NCBI RefSeq assembly: GCF_020911945.1
Contig: NZ_CP087135.1
Span: 3,321,501 to 3,385,500, forward strand
Length of the DNA stretch: 64,000 bases
Source of the DNA: Flavobacterium galactosidilyticum
Lineage (GTDB): Bacteria; Bacteroidota; Bacteroidia; Flavobacteriales; Flavobacteriaceae
Direction: 5' to 3'
Shown: in pieces, positions 46,529 to 55,390 of the stretch
Position numbering within the stretch: the stretch's first letter is position 1
How the letters are laid out: every line of letters starts with the position of its first letter
Position numbers and translations under genes: made by a program
Notes under the pieces: generated by a model
The model's input: only the letters and a program-made list of their open reading frames with translations
What the model was told of the DNA's origin: nothing
Database searches by the model: none

Positions 46529-46930
46529 CTATACAGAACCAATTAGATGTTTCAAATCAGAAATTTGATTTTCCCATAATAAAGTTGCTTCTTCCACCTC
46601 GCCTTTTTCGGCAAAATCAACCACCATTAAAGAGACATCTTTAGTAAGTTCATCTACTAATATATGCAATTCGAAAAAGTACTCTGTATCTTTACCTTTA
46701 TCATCAACCCATTTAAATTTTACCTTTTCACCTGTTTTTTTCGAGGCTAGTCGTGCTTTTTCCTCCGAATCATTCCAGATAAAAGTAAAAAATTCACCAC
46801 GAGAATTTACATTATCTGCAAACCATTCAGACAATCCTGATGGAGTCGATATATATTGATACAATAATTGAGGCGAAGAATTTATAGGAAACTCGATTTC
46901 GTAACGTACTTTCTGATCCATGAGCTGCAT
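46529..46930 (-). CDS. START-like domain protein (SRPBCC superfamily)
   Basis: This 133-residue protein shows a Bet v1/START-like fold: VRYEIEFPINSSPQLLYQYI, STPSGLSEWFADNVNSRG and a C-terminal helix around LWENQISDLKHLIG. Small SRPBCC proteins of this type bind hydrophobic ligands or act as chaperones of the Aha1 kind, but no ligand is known for this Bacteroidota family. An internal ATG three codons in (MDQK) could be the true start. It is divergent from tRNA-Met. Confidence 0.8.
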   Translation of the reverse strand: MQLMDQKVRYEIEFPINSSPQLLYQYISTPSGLSEWFADNVNSRGEFFTFIWNDSEEKARLASKKTGEKVKFKWVDDKGKDTEYFFELHILVDELTKDVSLMVVDFAEKGEVEEATLLWENQISDLKHLIGSV

Positions 46931-47008
46931 TTAATTTTTCGGAAATATATAGATTATAAGTACAAAAAAAAAACATTTTGAAAAATATTTTTTTTTCTTT
47001 AAAATATG

Positions 47009-47039
47009 TTTGCACGCATTAATATAATTTCTATATTTG
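47009..47039 (+). promoter_or_regulatory. Promoter of tRNA-Met
   Basis: TTTG (47009-47012), 19 bases, then TATATTTG (47032-47039): a full consensus match whose start point would lie about 30 bases before the tRNA. Confidence 0.8.
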
Positions 47040-47074
47040 CACCCGCATTCAAGGACAACAATCCATGAGTATTT

Positions 47075-47148
47075 GGCGAGGTAGCTCAGTCGGTTAGAGC
47101 GCAGGATTCATAACCCTGAGGTCACGGGTTCAACTCCCGTCTTCGCTA
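47075..47148 (+). tRNA. Elongator tRNA-Met (CAT anticodon)
   Basis: A 74-base cloverleaf can be read directly. The acceptor stem is GGCGAGG with CTTCGCT (two G-U pairs), the D arm GCTC/GAGC, the anticodon stem CAGGA/CCCTG around TTCATAA with anticodon CAT at 47109-47111, and the T arm ACGGG/CCCGT with loop TTCAACT. CCA is not encoded. The 3' half plus terminator recurs as a decayed copy at 61431-61522, making this gene the probable integration site of the island that follows. Confidence 0.93.
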
Positions 47149-47201
47149 CAAAAACAAACCCTTAAACATCAACCGTTTAAGGGTTTTTTATTGAAATAAA
47201 A
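47110..47201 (+). repeat. Left copy of a 92-bp direct repeat (probable attachment site)
   Basis: This segment runs from the middle of the tRNA-Met anticodon through the tRNA 3' end and terminator to AATAAAA. It matches 61431-61522 without gaps at 80 of 92 bases. It is the copy that forms part of the functional tRNA. Confidence 0.8.
47156..47189 (+). terminator. Terminator of tRNA-Met
   Basis: AAACCCTTAAAC (47156-47167) and GTTTAAGGGTTT (47175-47186) form a perfect 12-bp stem followed by T. Confidence 0.9.
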
Positions 47202-47273
47202 TCTTGAACTAACTTAGATTTTGGGGATCAACACGAAAACGGATCAACACGAAAACCTGTGGAGCAGCAAAAA

Positions 47274-48194
47274 TTAAGCATATATATTCGTTAGTCGAAA
47301 AAGGAAAAATTCTACATTCCTAACACCTCTGAATCGTGATCTAAATGCTTTTATTTTTGCATTGAAAGATTCTGCTGAAGCATTAGTACTTCTATTGTCA
47401 AAGTAGTTCAATATTGTTTGATAGTGAGTCATAATGGTACGGGAGATTGTACCGAAAGACTTAAACCCAGATTGATTTACTTTTTCATGCCATTTGGCTA
47501 ATTTCGCAAAAGCAATAATTTTATCCGTTGTGTGCTCAAAGATGCCACGAAGCTCTTGAGTTAGGTTATATCCTTTTTGAATATCAGGATATAATTCAAA
47601 TAGTAAGCCAGCACGTTCTATTTGGTTTGGTGTCCATTTAGATTTGTTTTTATACAAGAAATAACGACTCCTTGCCAGTAATTGTTTAAGAGTATCGCCA
47701 TTAGAGAGTGTTTTAGATTCGAAATTTACTTTTGACTTCCTTGCTCGTTCTATTGCGTCATTTTCTTGATCTATGGCTTCCCAACGATATTTGATCCTGA
47801 TTTCCTGGAGTGCTTCTGTAGCCAGCTTCTGCACATGGAAACGATCAACAACACGAGTTGCATTAGGAAAACATTTTCGAGCAATTAAGCCCATATTACC
47901 GGCCATATCCAAAGTAATTTCTTTGACTAGGTTTCTTTGTTTAAAAGGGATTTTTTCAATAATTGATATTACTGTTTCTGCTTTAGTTCCTGCAACCATG
48001 GCTACAATGGTTCCTTTCTTTCCTTTAGCAGATTTACTGGTCAGAATTGTATAGAGCTCTCCGTTAGAGAGAGATGTTTCATCTATAGATAAATACTTTC
48101 GAATGTTCTTAGGGAAAAGAAGCCATTTTTTAGCATGTCCTAGTTGATCCCAAGTTTTAAAGTCACTTAAGTAGTCTTTGTATTGAGACAACAA
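47274..48194 (-). CDS. DDE transposase (DDE_Tnp_ISL3-like), main ORF of the IS
   Basis: This protein of 306 residues carries the catalytic core: first Asp in SIDETSLSNGELYT, second Asp in ATRVVDRFHVQKLA (the ISL3-type VVDRFHV motif) and Glu in NASAESFNAKIKAFR near the C-terminus. No ATG precedes the homologous region. Its frame begins at a TTG at 48194, preceded by AAGGGGAG, an unusually SD-like sequence. The frame is open further upstream, where it reads SPNDCNAIASFYGVKG, overlapping the end of the N-terminal-region ORF. So either it starts at TTG or it is made as a +1 frameshift fusion with that ORF. Confidence 0.88.
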   Translation of the reverse strand: MLSQYKDYLSDFKTWDQLGHAKKWLLFPKNIRKYLSIDETSLSNGELYTILTSKSAKGKKGTIVAMVAGTKAETVISIIEKIPFKQRNLVKEITLDMAGNMGLIARKCFPNATRVVDRFHVQKLATEALQEIRIKYRWEAIDQENDAIERARKSKVNFESKTLSNGDTLKQLLARSRYFLYKNKSKWTPNQIERAGLLFELYPDIQKGYNLTQELRGIFEHTTDKIIAFAKLAKWHEKVNQSGFKSFGTISRTIMTHYQTILNYFDNRSTNASAESFNAKIKAFRSRFRGVRNVEFFLFRLTNIYA

Positions 48195-48237
48195 ATTTCT
48201 CCCCTTAACTCCATAAAAAGAAGCGATAGCATTACAA

Positions 48238-48621
48238 TCATTTGGGCTGGAATCTATTGATCTCTTTTAAAAAAGACGCAAACTCCTGTGTTACACGAGT
48301 TCCGTCTGCTACTAAATTCCAATCTCTAAAGACCACTTTGCCAGTATCTTCGTTAAGCCATCTTCTTCGAGTGATATGAAGATATACCTGATGTCCACGA
48401 ATAGGAAAATCTTGAACCGTTATCTCTTCAAAGAATCCTTTTGAACTCAATTTAGATCCTCGGTATTCTTCAGGAATTGAATTGATCTCCTTTAGATACA
48501 AATGAATTATCTCGTCTCCTTTTTTATAGGACGTAAGTTCAAAGTAGTCTACTATTATTTCTGGTAACAATAATTTAAGGATCTCGATAAAAGAGTCTTG
48601 CATTGGTATGTAATTTAGCAA
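48238..48621 (-). CDS. IS N-terminal-region protein (ISAon1-type, ORF1)
   Basis: This 127-residue protein begins MLNYIPMQDSFIEILKLLLP and resembles the short first ORF of ISAon1-type elements, which carries the N-terminal region of the transposase, including KGFFEEITVQDFPIRGHQV and HITRRRWLNEDTGKVV. It stops with QPK at 48238, while homologous sequence continues in the +1 frame into the main transposase ORF. It is upstream of, and on the same strand as, the transposase. Confidence 0.8.
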   Translation of the reverse strand: MLNYIPMQDSFIEILKLLLPEIIVDYFELTSYKKGDEIIHLYLKEINSIPEEYRGSKLSSKGFFEEITVQDFPIRGHQVYLHITRRRWLNEDTGKVVFRDWNLVADGTRVTQEFASFLKEINRFQPK

Positions 48622-48670
48622 TACAAATATCTAGATTTTAATATTTCCCCACAACAATATGTATTGATCC

Positions 48671-49236
48671 GATTTTGGATCAAGCGCAAAAGGGATCAAG
48701 CGCAAAAGTGGGATCAAAGCGACTAAACCAATAGACGATTGTAAAATTGTGATAAAAATAATAGTGATTAATCATTCTACTTATGTTTCCACAGATCTAT
48801 CAATACATATTAATTTTCAATTGCTTAATTAATGCTATCATATGCCCTTACATCCAATTTATCTTGTTTGTAAGACAAACTTCCTTAAAGAAAAGTAACC
48901 TTCAAAAGCTTGATTATATAATTTATTGAGGCAGAATAAAATAATCATACACTTTAAATCTGGATAAACTTTAATTTTATTGCAATTTTAGAAACTTCAA
49001 ATACCATTATGCTAATAAAATGATACTATCATTTTATTTTATATATTTGTTTTGAACCTTTCTAATAATTTCTAGAAAATATAGTCAGAAACAAAAACTT
49101 TCTTAACTGCCCTGCCCCCTATAAAGTTATATACTTTTGAATATAAAAAAAACGGACTACTCCTATTTTTTATATCATATTTCAAAGTCGTTAATCGTAA
49201 TGGGTTAACGATATACTATAATTAGCCAACCAAACC
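48671..49236. other. Region between the IS and the HTCS gene: tandem 16-mers and AT-rich DNA
   Basis: This 566-base stretch begins with the right target duplication. GGATCAAGCGCAAAAG then occurs twice in tandem (48677-48692, 48693-48708), followed by a partial copy, GGATCAAAGCG, at 48711-48721. These resemble the tandem 16-mers of the IS left end. The rest is AT-rich without a supported gene. TATATTTG at 49042-49049 could be a -7 element for the HTCS gene, about 190 bases upstream of its ATG. Confidence 0.65.
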
Positions 49237-51966
49237 ATGACAAGAAGCATCTTTTTTTATATCCTGCTTTTGAATTTCATTTTCCTACAGACCTCTTGTA
49301 ATTCAACAGCTAGAGAAGAACGTGAAATTTCAATAGGCTTTTCACAAAGTGTTGGAAATGATTTATGGAGAGTTTCAATGAATCATGCAATGGAAGTCGA
49401 GACCTCTCTTCACCCCAACGTCAATTTGACTATATATAACGCGCATCAGCAGGCTAAAAAACAAATTCTTGACATAGAGAAGTTTATTGATAGTAAAGTT
49501 GATGTAATCATAATTTCTCCGTTCGAATCTGACTCTATTGTTCCCGTTATAGAAAAAGCCAAGGCTAAAGGCATACCTGTTATTTTAATAGACCGAAAAG
49601 CAAGCACAACTAATTACACTACTTATATAGGTGCAGATAATATTGAGGTTGGAAGATTAGCAGGAAAATACATCGCTGCTTCGTCAAAAGGGAATGCTAC
49701 TGTAGTCGAAATTAAAGGAGATTACACAACTTCGCCAGGAGTAGAAAGAAGTGAAGGTTTTAAACAAATTATTAGTAAATACCCCGGAATCAAAGTGCAT
49801 ACCGTAAGTTCTTTGGGCTCTGAATATCCAAAAAAAGAATTTGTCAGATTATTAGATAGTTTACAAAATATAGATTATGTATTTGGCTATAATGATATTA
49901 TCGCATATAATGCCTGGAAAATAGCTAAAAGTAAAGGTTTAGGAAATAAATTAAAGTTTATAGGAGTTGATGGTCTTAATGGTCCATTTGGAGGAATTCA
50001 ATTGGTTAAAGAAGGAGTTTTGAGTGCTACTATTTTGTATCCTACAGGAGGTAGTGAAGCAATAAAATTAGCCTTGAAAATTGTACATAATGAAATAGTT
50101 CCCAAAAAAAACAAACTTTCTACAACAATAATAGATTCGCTTAACGCAGATATTATGAGTAATCAATTTGACAGAATATCTATTCAACAGTCAAATATTG
50201 AGGAACAGCAAAATATCATAAAAAACAAGGGGAAAGAATATACAACTCAAAATAATTTATTGAAACTATTATTTGCATTATTTATTTTAACATTATGTCT
50301 GGCAGTGTATAGTATCTATTCTCGTATTGCGATTAGCCGCAAAAAAGAGGAATTAGAAGTAAGAAATAAAAAAATTAAAAGTCAAAGAAATGAGATTAAA
50401 AAATACTCCGAAGAACTAAAACAAAGCAATGAAGCACGTTTGAACTTCTTTATGGGTTTATCACATGAATTTAAAACGCCGTTAACTTTAATTTTAAGTT
50501 CTGTAGAGTCTCTGGGAACAGAACTCAAAAACAAGGGGAATTCTGTCAACAAAGAGATTAATTTAATGTATAATAATTCTAGAAGGTTGCTGCGATTAAT
50601 CAATCAATTATTAGACTATAGAAAAGTTGAAGAGGAAAAATTTATATTAAAGGCTTCCATCACTAATTTATTTGATTTTTCAAATAATATTATTGCGGAT
50701 TTTGAAAGAGAAGCAAAGAAACTTAATATCGATTTCTCTTTGGTAACAAACAACCCTGACCTTGAGGTTTATATTGATCGTAATTTGATGGACAAAGTTT
50801 ACTTCAATTTGCTTTCCAATGCCTTTAAATTTACTCCAGCAAAAGGGAAGATTTCTATTGTGATAAATGAGAATAAATTGAAGAAAGAGGTTAAAATTTC
50901 TTTTAAAGATTCTGGCATTGGAATACCAGAAAATGAATTAAAAGAGGTGTTTCGTGCTTTTTATCAAGGTTCTAATAATTTTAGAAATAGCTCTGGTATT
51001 GGTCTTCATCTGTCCAAAAGTTTTGTTGATTTACACAAGGGAAGTGTCGAAGTTCAATCGAAAAATGGAACTGAGTTTATTATAAAGTTACAAATAGGAA
51101 AAGAACATTTAGACCCTAAAAGTATAGTGAACACTCCAGCTTTAGACTTTGTTAATCAGAATGATTATCTTGACGAAGAAGTTGTCCCAAACAGTGAAAT
51201 TACAAATTCTGATGATAAATATTCTATTTTATACATCGAAGACAATGTGGATTTACTTGATTTTATGGCTCAAAAACTATCTGTTGAATTTTCAATTTAT
51301 ACTTCTGACGGGACTGATGCTATTGAACGAGCATTAGATTTGATTCCTGATGTGATTGTTTGTGATTTGAATTTACCAGAGAAAAATGGATTTGAAATTT
51401 GTCAAATTCTCAAGAAAGATTTAAGGACGTCTCATATCCCGATAATTATTCTAACTGCTTCAGACGATCAGGATTCCTATTTAAAAGCCCTCGAGAGTGG
51501 TGCCGATGTTTTCCTAACCAAACCATTTAGTTTAAAAGTATTGGTTCAGTCCATAAAAGGATTGGTTTTTAATCGAGAAAAATTACGTTTTTATTACTCT
51601 AATAACATTGCAAATATTGTAAATAATGAGGATGTCAATTTTGGTAGTTCAGAACAGAATTTTCTAAGAAAACTTAATGAATTAATAGCCATGAATATTG
51701 ACAACTCTATTTATACTGTCGAGGATTTGGCTAAAGACTTAAATATTTCTCGCGTACAATTATATCGTAAAGTAAAAGCAATTTTAGGGATTAGTGTTAG
51801 TGATCACATCAATAACATACGGTTAGCTAAATCAAAAGATCTACTTGTAAATTCGAATCTAACTATTTCTGAGATCGCATATGCAGTTGGGTTTTCTTCT
51901 CCGAATTACTTCTCAACCACTTTTAAAAATAAATATGGAGTGTCTCCAAAGGAATTCAAAAAATAA
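49237..51966 (+). CDS. Hybrid two-component system regulator with LacI-type periplasmic sensor (BT1754-like)
   Basis: This 909-residue protein joins sensor, kinase, receiver and DNA-binding domains. Residues 1-21 form a lipobox-like signal (LQTSC). A periplasmic sugar-binding domain (about 30-310; GFSQSVGNDLWRVSMNHAM, VIIISPFESDSIVPVIEKAK) is followed by one TM (about 341-362). The kinase has His410 in GLSHEFKTPL and a complete ATPase domain, the receiver has Asp710 in VIVCDLNLPEKNG, and an AraC HTH ends it (YRKVKAILGISVSDHINNIR). It lacks the beta-propeller sensor of most HTCS. The B. thetaiotaomicron relative BT1754 binds fructose directly. It likely activates the locus downstream. Confidence 0.93.
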   Translation: MTRSIFFYILLLNFIFLQTSCNSTAREEREISIGFSQSVGNDLWRVSMNHAMEVETSLHPNVNLTIYNAHQQAKKQILDIEKFIDSKVDVIIISPFESDSIVPVIEKAKAKGIPVILIDRKASTTNYTTYIGADNIEVGRLAGKYIAASSKGNATVVEIKGDYTTSPGVERSEGFKQIISKYPGIKVHTVSSLGSEYPKKEFVRLLDSLQNIDYVFGYNDIIAYNAWKIAKSKGLGNKLKFIGVDGLNGPFGGIQLVKEGVLSATILYPTGGSEAIKLALKIVHNEIVPKKNKLSTTIIDSLNADIMSNQFDRISIQQSNIEEQQNIIKNKGKEYTTQNNLLKLLFALFILTLCLAVYSIYSRIAISRKKEELEVRNKKIKSQRNEIKKYSEELKQSNEARLNFFMGLSHEFKTPLTLILSSVESLGTELKNKGNSVNKEINLMYNNSRRLLRLINQLLDYRKVEEEKFILKASITNLFDFSNNIIADFEREAKKLNIDFSLVTNNPDLEVYIDRNLMDKVYFNLLSNAFKFTPAKGKISIVINENKLKKEVKISFKDSGIGIPENELKEVFRAFYQGSNNFRNSSGIGLHLSKSFVDLHKGSVEVQSKNGTEFIIKLQIGKEHLDPKSIVNTPALDFVNQNDYLDEEVVPNSEITNSDDKYSILYIEDNVDLLDFMAQKLSVEFSIYTSDGTDAIERALDLIPDVIVCDLNLPEKNGFEICQILKKDLRTSHIPIIILTASDDQDSYLKALESGADVFLTKPFSLKVLVQSIKGLVFNREKLRFYYSNNIANIVNNEDVNFGSSEQNFLRKLNELIAMNIDNSIYTVEDLAKDLNISRVQLYRKVKAILGISVSDHINNIRLAKSKDLLVNSNLTISEIAYAVGFSSPNYFSTTFKNKYGVSPKEFKK

Positions 51967-52448
51967 AAACGAAACTCATAAATAAGGTTTAGGCTGTAGT
52001 TAGTAGCTTTTCTATTATATTCTTAAATCTGTATGAACATCATTATTTTCTGAGTTAATCTTCTTTTAAAATCTACCTATTTCAAAATTAAGCATAACCA
52101 TCGAAATATACTTTTGATGGTTTTTTGCTTCTACTCATGAACTCCGACTTTTAATTTCTTTTAACTTTTATTCAATATAGCATTAAAACTAATTATTATA
52201 GAAGTATTGATCTCCTTTAATTCCTTTTTCTAATCAATAACGATGCAACATGGTTCTACTTTATGTAACATAATTGTAACTATAACGAAGTAGTAAGTAT
52301 TGTTTTAGAAGTTAAAATCGCTGGTTTTACACGTTTTAGCCGCAGATAATGTGTTTTATTATAGGTACTGTACGACATTGTAACATCTGTAAATTATAAT
52401 TGTTTTTATTACACATAGCTTAGCAATTCAATATAATAATTATAGATA
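51967..52448. promoter_or_regulatory. Control region between the HTCS gene and the fructan operon
   Basis: In this 482-base interval the HTCS terminator comes first. The remainder has repeats of a TGTAAC core: ATGTAACATAATTGTAACTA around 52263-52282 and TTGTAACATCTGTAAATTA around 52379-52397. No TAnnTTTG element lies before the MFS gene, which fits a promoter that depends on an activator. The repeats are candidate HTCS boxes; this is inference. Confidence 0.45.
52096..52126 (+). terminator. Terminator of the HTCS gene
   Basis: AACCATCGAAA (52096-52106) and TTTTGATGGTT (52112-52122) form an 11-bp stem with one G-U pair and a T-run. Confidence 0.8.
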
Positions 52449-53768
52449 ATGAAAAAAATAGCAGTTTGGGCATTAATAGCTTCGTTAGCAGGTTTCCTTT
52501 TTGGATTTGATACTGTAGTAATTTCAGGAGCAGATAAAAATTTGCAAGCGATTTGGAATTCATCTGATGCTTTTCACGGAACAGTTGTCATGGGAATGGC
52601 ATTATGGGGTACAGTTCTAGGTGCCATATTTGGAGGGATACCAACTAATAGAATAGGACGAAAGAATACCTTATTAGGGATAGGAGTTTTATTTTTGGTT
52701 TCAGCTATTGGTTCTGCTTTTGCAAATGATCCGATTGTTTTTGCTGTTTTTAGATTTATTGGAGGTATCGGAGTTGGTGCTTCAACAATTGCTGCGCCAA
52801 CGTATATCTCAGAGATTGCTCCCGCAAAGGACAGAGGAAAATTAGTAGCGTTTTATCAATTCAATATTGTTTTAGGAATCTTAGTTGCCTTTCTTTCTAA
52901 TTATTTATTGAAAGACATTGGAGAAAACTCATGGAGATGGATGATGGGTGTTGAAGCATTTCCGGCTATAATATATGTATTGCTGGTTTTATTTATTCCT
53001 AAAAGTCCTAGATGGCTGTTATCTAAATTTAAAAATGATGAAGCCAGAAAAGTTTTGCAGTTGATGGGGCAAGAAGCTGACTACGAAAAAATGAAGGAGG
53101 AAATAGAGCTTGATAACGACAACGCCGCAATTGCAAACGATACTATCTTTTTGAAAAAATACAGAACTCCTTTGATATTGGCTTTTTTAATGGCTTTTTT
53201 CAACCAGCTGTCAGGAATTAATGCATTCTTATATTATTCAAGTAGAATATTTCAGGAAGCCGGTCTTGGCGAAAGTACCGCTTTGCTGAGCAGTATTGGT
53301 ATTGGTGTTGTGAATTTGTTATTTACTCTGCTAGGTGTATTTCTTATTGACAAATTAGGTCGTAAGATTTTAATGTACATTGGTTCTGTCGGGTATATTA
53401 TATCACTTAGTTTAGTGGCAATGGCCTTTTTCTTTCATTGGGAAGGAATGGCAGTTCCAATATTTTTATTTCTTTTTATTGCGGCACATGCAATAGGTCA
53501 GGGTGCTGTAATCTGGGTATTTATTTCAGAAATTTTCCCCAACCATCTTAGAGCATCAGGGCAAGCCTTTGGTAGCACTACACATTGGGTTCTGGCAGCA
53601 ATAATTCCATCATTAATACCGTACTTATTTTCTACAGTAGGAGCTGGTACAGTGTTTTTGTTTTTTGCAGTGATGATGGTTTTTCAACTTTTGTTTGTTG
53701 CTTTCATGATGCCCGAAACAAAAGGAATTTCATTGGAAGAATTGAGTAAAAAATTAATTAAAAAATAA
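52449..53768 (+). CDS. MFS sugar porter, probable fructose/oligofructose importer
   Basis: This 439-residue inner-membrane transporter has 12 TM helices. Sugar-porter motifs are present: FGFDTVVISGADKNLQ in TM1, RFIGGIGVGASTIAAPTYIS, the central PKSPRWLLSKF, QLSGINAFLYYSSRIF in TM7 and the closing PETKG. It is the first gene of the fructan operon, three bases upstream of the GH32 gene. By comparison with the fructan locus of B. thetaiotaomicron (BT1758), fructose is the likely substrate. Proton symport is inferred from the family. Confidence 0.93.
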   Translation: MKKIAVWALIASLAGFLFGFDTVVISGADKNLQAIWNSSDAFHGTVVMGMALWGTVLGAIFGGIPTNRIGRKNTLLGIGVLFLVSAIGSAFANDPIVFAVFRFIGGIGVGASTIAAPTYISEIAPAKDRGKLVAFYQFNIVLGILVAFLSNYLLKDIGENSWRWMMGVEAFPAIIYVLLVLFIPKSPRWLLSKFKNDEARKVLQLMGQEADYEKMKEEIELDNDNAAIANDTIFLKKYRTPLILAFLMAFFNQLSGINAFLYYSSRIFQEAGLGESTALLSSIGIGVVNLLFTLLGVFLIDKLGRKILMYIGSVGYIISLSLVAMAFFFHWEGMAVPIFLFLFIAAHAIGQGAVIWVFISEIFPNHLRASGQAFGSTTHWVLAAIIPSLIPYLFSTVGAGTVFLFFAVMMVFQLLFVAFMMPETKGISLEELSKKLIKK

Positions 53769-53771
53769 ATT

Positions 53772-55370
53772 ATGAAAACAATAATTAGAAAACAATTTTT
53801 CAGGCTCTCGTGTTGCATTCTCGGATTGGTTGTCTTAGCAGGATGTAAGCAATCATTATTTACTGAAAAGAAAGATTATACTGAAGCAGAATTGTATAGA
53901 CCAAATTTTCATTTTACCCCGCAAAAAGGTTGGATGAATGATCCTAACGGGATGTTTTATTACAATGGCTACTACCATCTTTTTTATCAATACTATCCAG
54001 ATTCAAATGTTTGGGGACCTATGCATTGGGGACACGCAATAAGTACAGATCTTATTTCCTGGACAGAAAAACCAATCGCCCTTTACCCCGACGAAAAAGG
54101 ATATATCTTTTCTGGAAGTGCAGTTGTCGATGTAAATAACACTTCAGGTTTTGGAAGCTTACAAAATCCTCCTATGGTTGCGATGTTTACGTACCACGAC
54201 ATGAAAATGGAAAAAGCAGGTGAAATTAATTATCAATCACAAGGAATTGCATATTCATTAGATGAAGGTTTGACTTGGACAAAATATGAAGCTAATCCTA
54301 TTATTAAAAATCCAAATATTAAAGATTTTAGAGACCCTAAAATAACTTGGGATGCCATTCATGAAAAATGGTTAATGGTTTTGGCAGCGGGAGATAAGAC
54401 TATGTTTTATGGTTCTAAAAATCTGAAAGACTGGGAACTACTTTCTGATTTCGGAAAAAATATTGGGGCTCATGGAGGTGTTTGGGAATGCCCAGATTTT
54501 TTCCCGATACAAGTTGAGGGTACTGATGAATATAAATGGGTCATGTTATTAAGTATAAACCCTGGTGGTCCTAATGGTGGTTCTGCTACGCAGTATTTTG
54601 TTGGTGATTTTGATGGAAAAACATTCACGCTGGATGAATCTTTTGCTAAAGATGTAAAACAACAAAAAGGGCTATGGATTGACTACGGCAAAGACAACTA
54701 TGCAGGTGTTACTTGGTCAAATATATCTGAAGTTGATGGTAGAAAGTTGTTTATAGGTTGGATGTCAAATTGGGATTATGCACAAAAAGTACCAACAGAA
54801 ACTTGGAGAAGTAGTATGACGATTCCCAGAGAACTAGGACTTGTAAAAGAGAACGGTCATTATATTGTTTCCTCTAAACCTGTAAAAGAATTACAAAATT
54901 ATATCACTAAGACAATCAAAAAAGAATCTCTTAAAATAGACAGAGAAACGATTATCATCAATAAGGCACTAGTCGATTTATCTAAAGTGGATATTAGCTT
55001 TTCTTTAAAAAATCTAAAAAAGGATGTTTACACTTTTTCGTTTTCAAATGATTCAAAGAATAAAATACAATTTGGAATCAATAAAGAGGATAATTACTTT
55101 TTTATAGATCGATCAAAATCTGGAAACTTAGCCTTTTCTGATGCTTTTGCAAATAAAATTTCAAAAGCTCCATTCACAGCAGACTTTGATAAAATGGATG
55201 TAAGAGTTATCGTTGATAAAACTTCAATTGAAATATTTTACAATAATGGAAAAACGGTTATGACAGAAATATTTTTTCCAGATAAACCAATGCAATATTT
55301 CACGGTTTCTAATGCTAATGCAGAATATACCATTGAAAACTTAATTATTAACCAACTAAATTTTAACTAA
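53772..55370 (+). CDS. Glycoside hydrolase family 32 lipoprotein (fructanase/invertase)
   Basis: This 532-residue lipoprotein has a lipobox LAGC (Cys25) and a five-bladed propeller with the GH32 catalytic triad: nucleophile Asp57 in GWMNDPNGMFY, transition-state stabiliser Asp188 in FRDPK and acid/base Glu239 in WECPDFF. A C-terminal beta-sandwich (from about residue 375) follows. It releases fructose from sucrose, inulin or levan; which of these cannot be told here. The lipid anchor places it in the envelope, probably at the cell surface. It lies between the MFS and SusC genes. Confidence 0.95.
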   Translation: MKTIIRKQFFRLSCCILGLVVLAGCKQSLFTEKKDYTEAELYRPNFHFTPQKGWMNDPNGMFYYNGYYHLFYQYYPDSNVWGPMHWGHAISTDLISWTEKPIALYPDEKGYIFSGSAVVDVNNTSGFGSLQNPPMVAMFTYHDMKMEKAGEINYQSQGIAYSLDEGLTWTKYEANPIIKNPNIKDFRDPKITWDAIHEKWLMVLAAGDKTMFYGSKNLKDWELLSDFGKNIGAHGGVWECPDFFPIQVEGTDEYKWVMLLSINPGGPNGGSATQYFVGDFDGKTFTLDESFAKDVKQQKGLWIDYGKDNYAGVTWSNISEVDGRKLFIGWMSNWDYAQKVPTETWRSSMTIPRELGLVKENGHYIVSSKPVKELQNYITKTIKKESLKIDRETIIINKALVDLSKVDISFSLKNLKKDVYTFSFSNDSKNKIQFGINKEDNYFFIDRSKSGNLAFSDAFANKISKAPFTADFDKMDVRVIVDKTSIEIFYNNGKTVMTEIFFPDKPMQYFTVSNANAEYTIENLIINQLNFN

Positions 55371-55390
55371 ACCACATAAACCAACTAATT

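Larger units (their letters stand above)
47225..48670 (-). mobile_element. Complete insertion sequence, ISL3-like (ISAon1 group), 1446 bp
   Basis: The outer ends read GGATCAACAC on the left and GGATCAATAC when read inward from the right, so they form terminal inverted repeats (9 of 10 identical). The element is bounded by an 8-base direct target duplication, GATTTTGG, at 47217-47224 and 48671-48678. It encodes an N-terminal-region protein and a DDE transposase, both on the minus strand. The left end holds a tandem 16-mer, GGATCAACACGAAAAC, twice (47225-47256). The 8-bp duplication and DDE type agree with the ISL3 family. The intact duplication points to a recent insertion. Confidence 0.88.
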
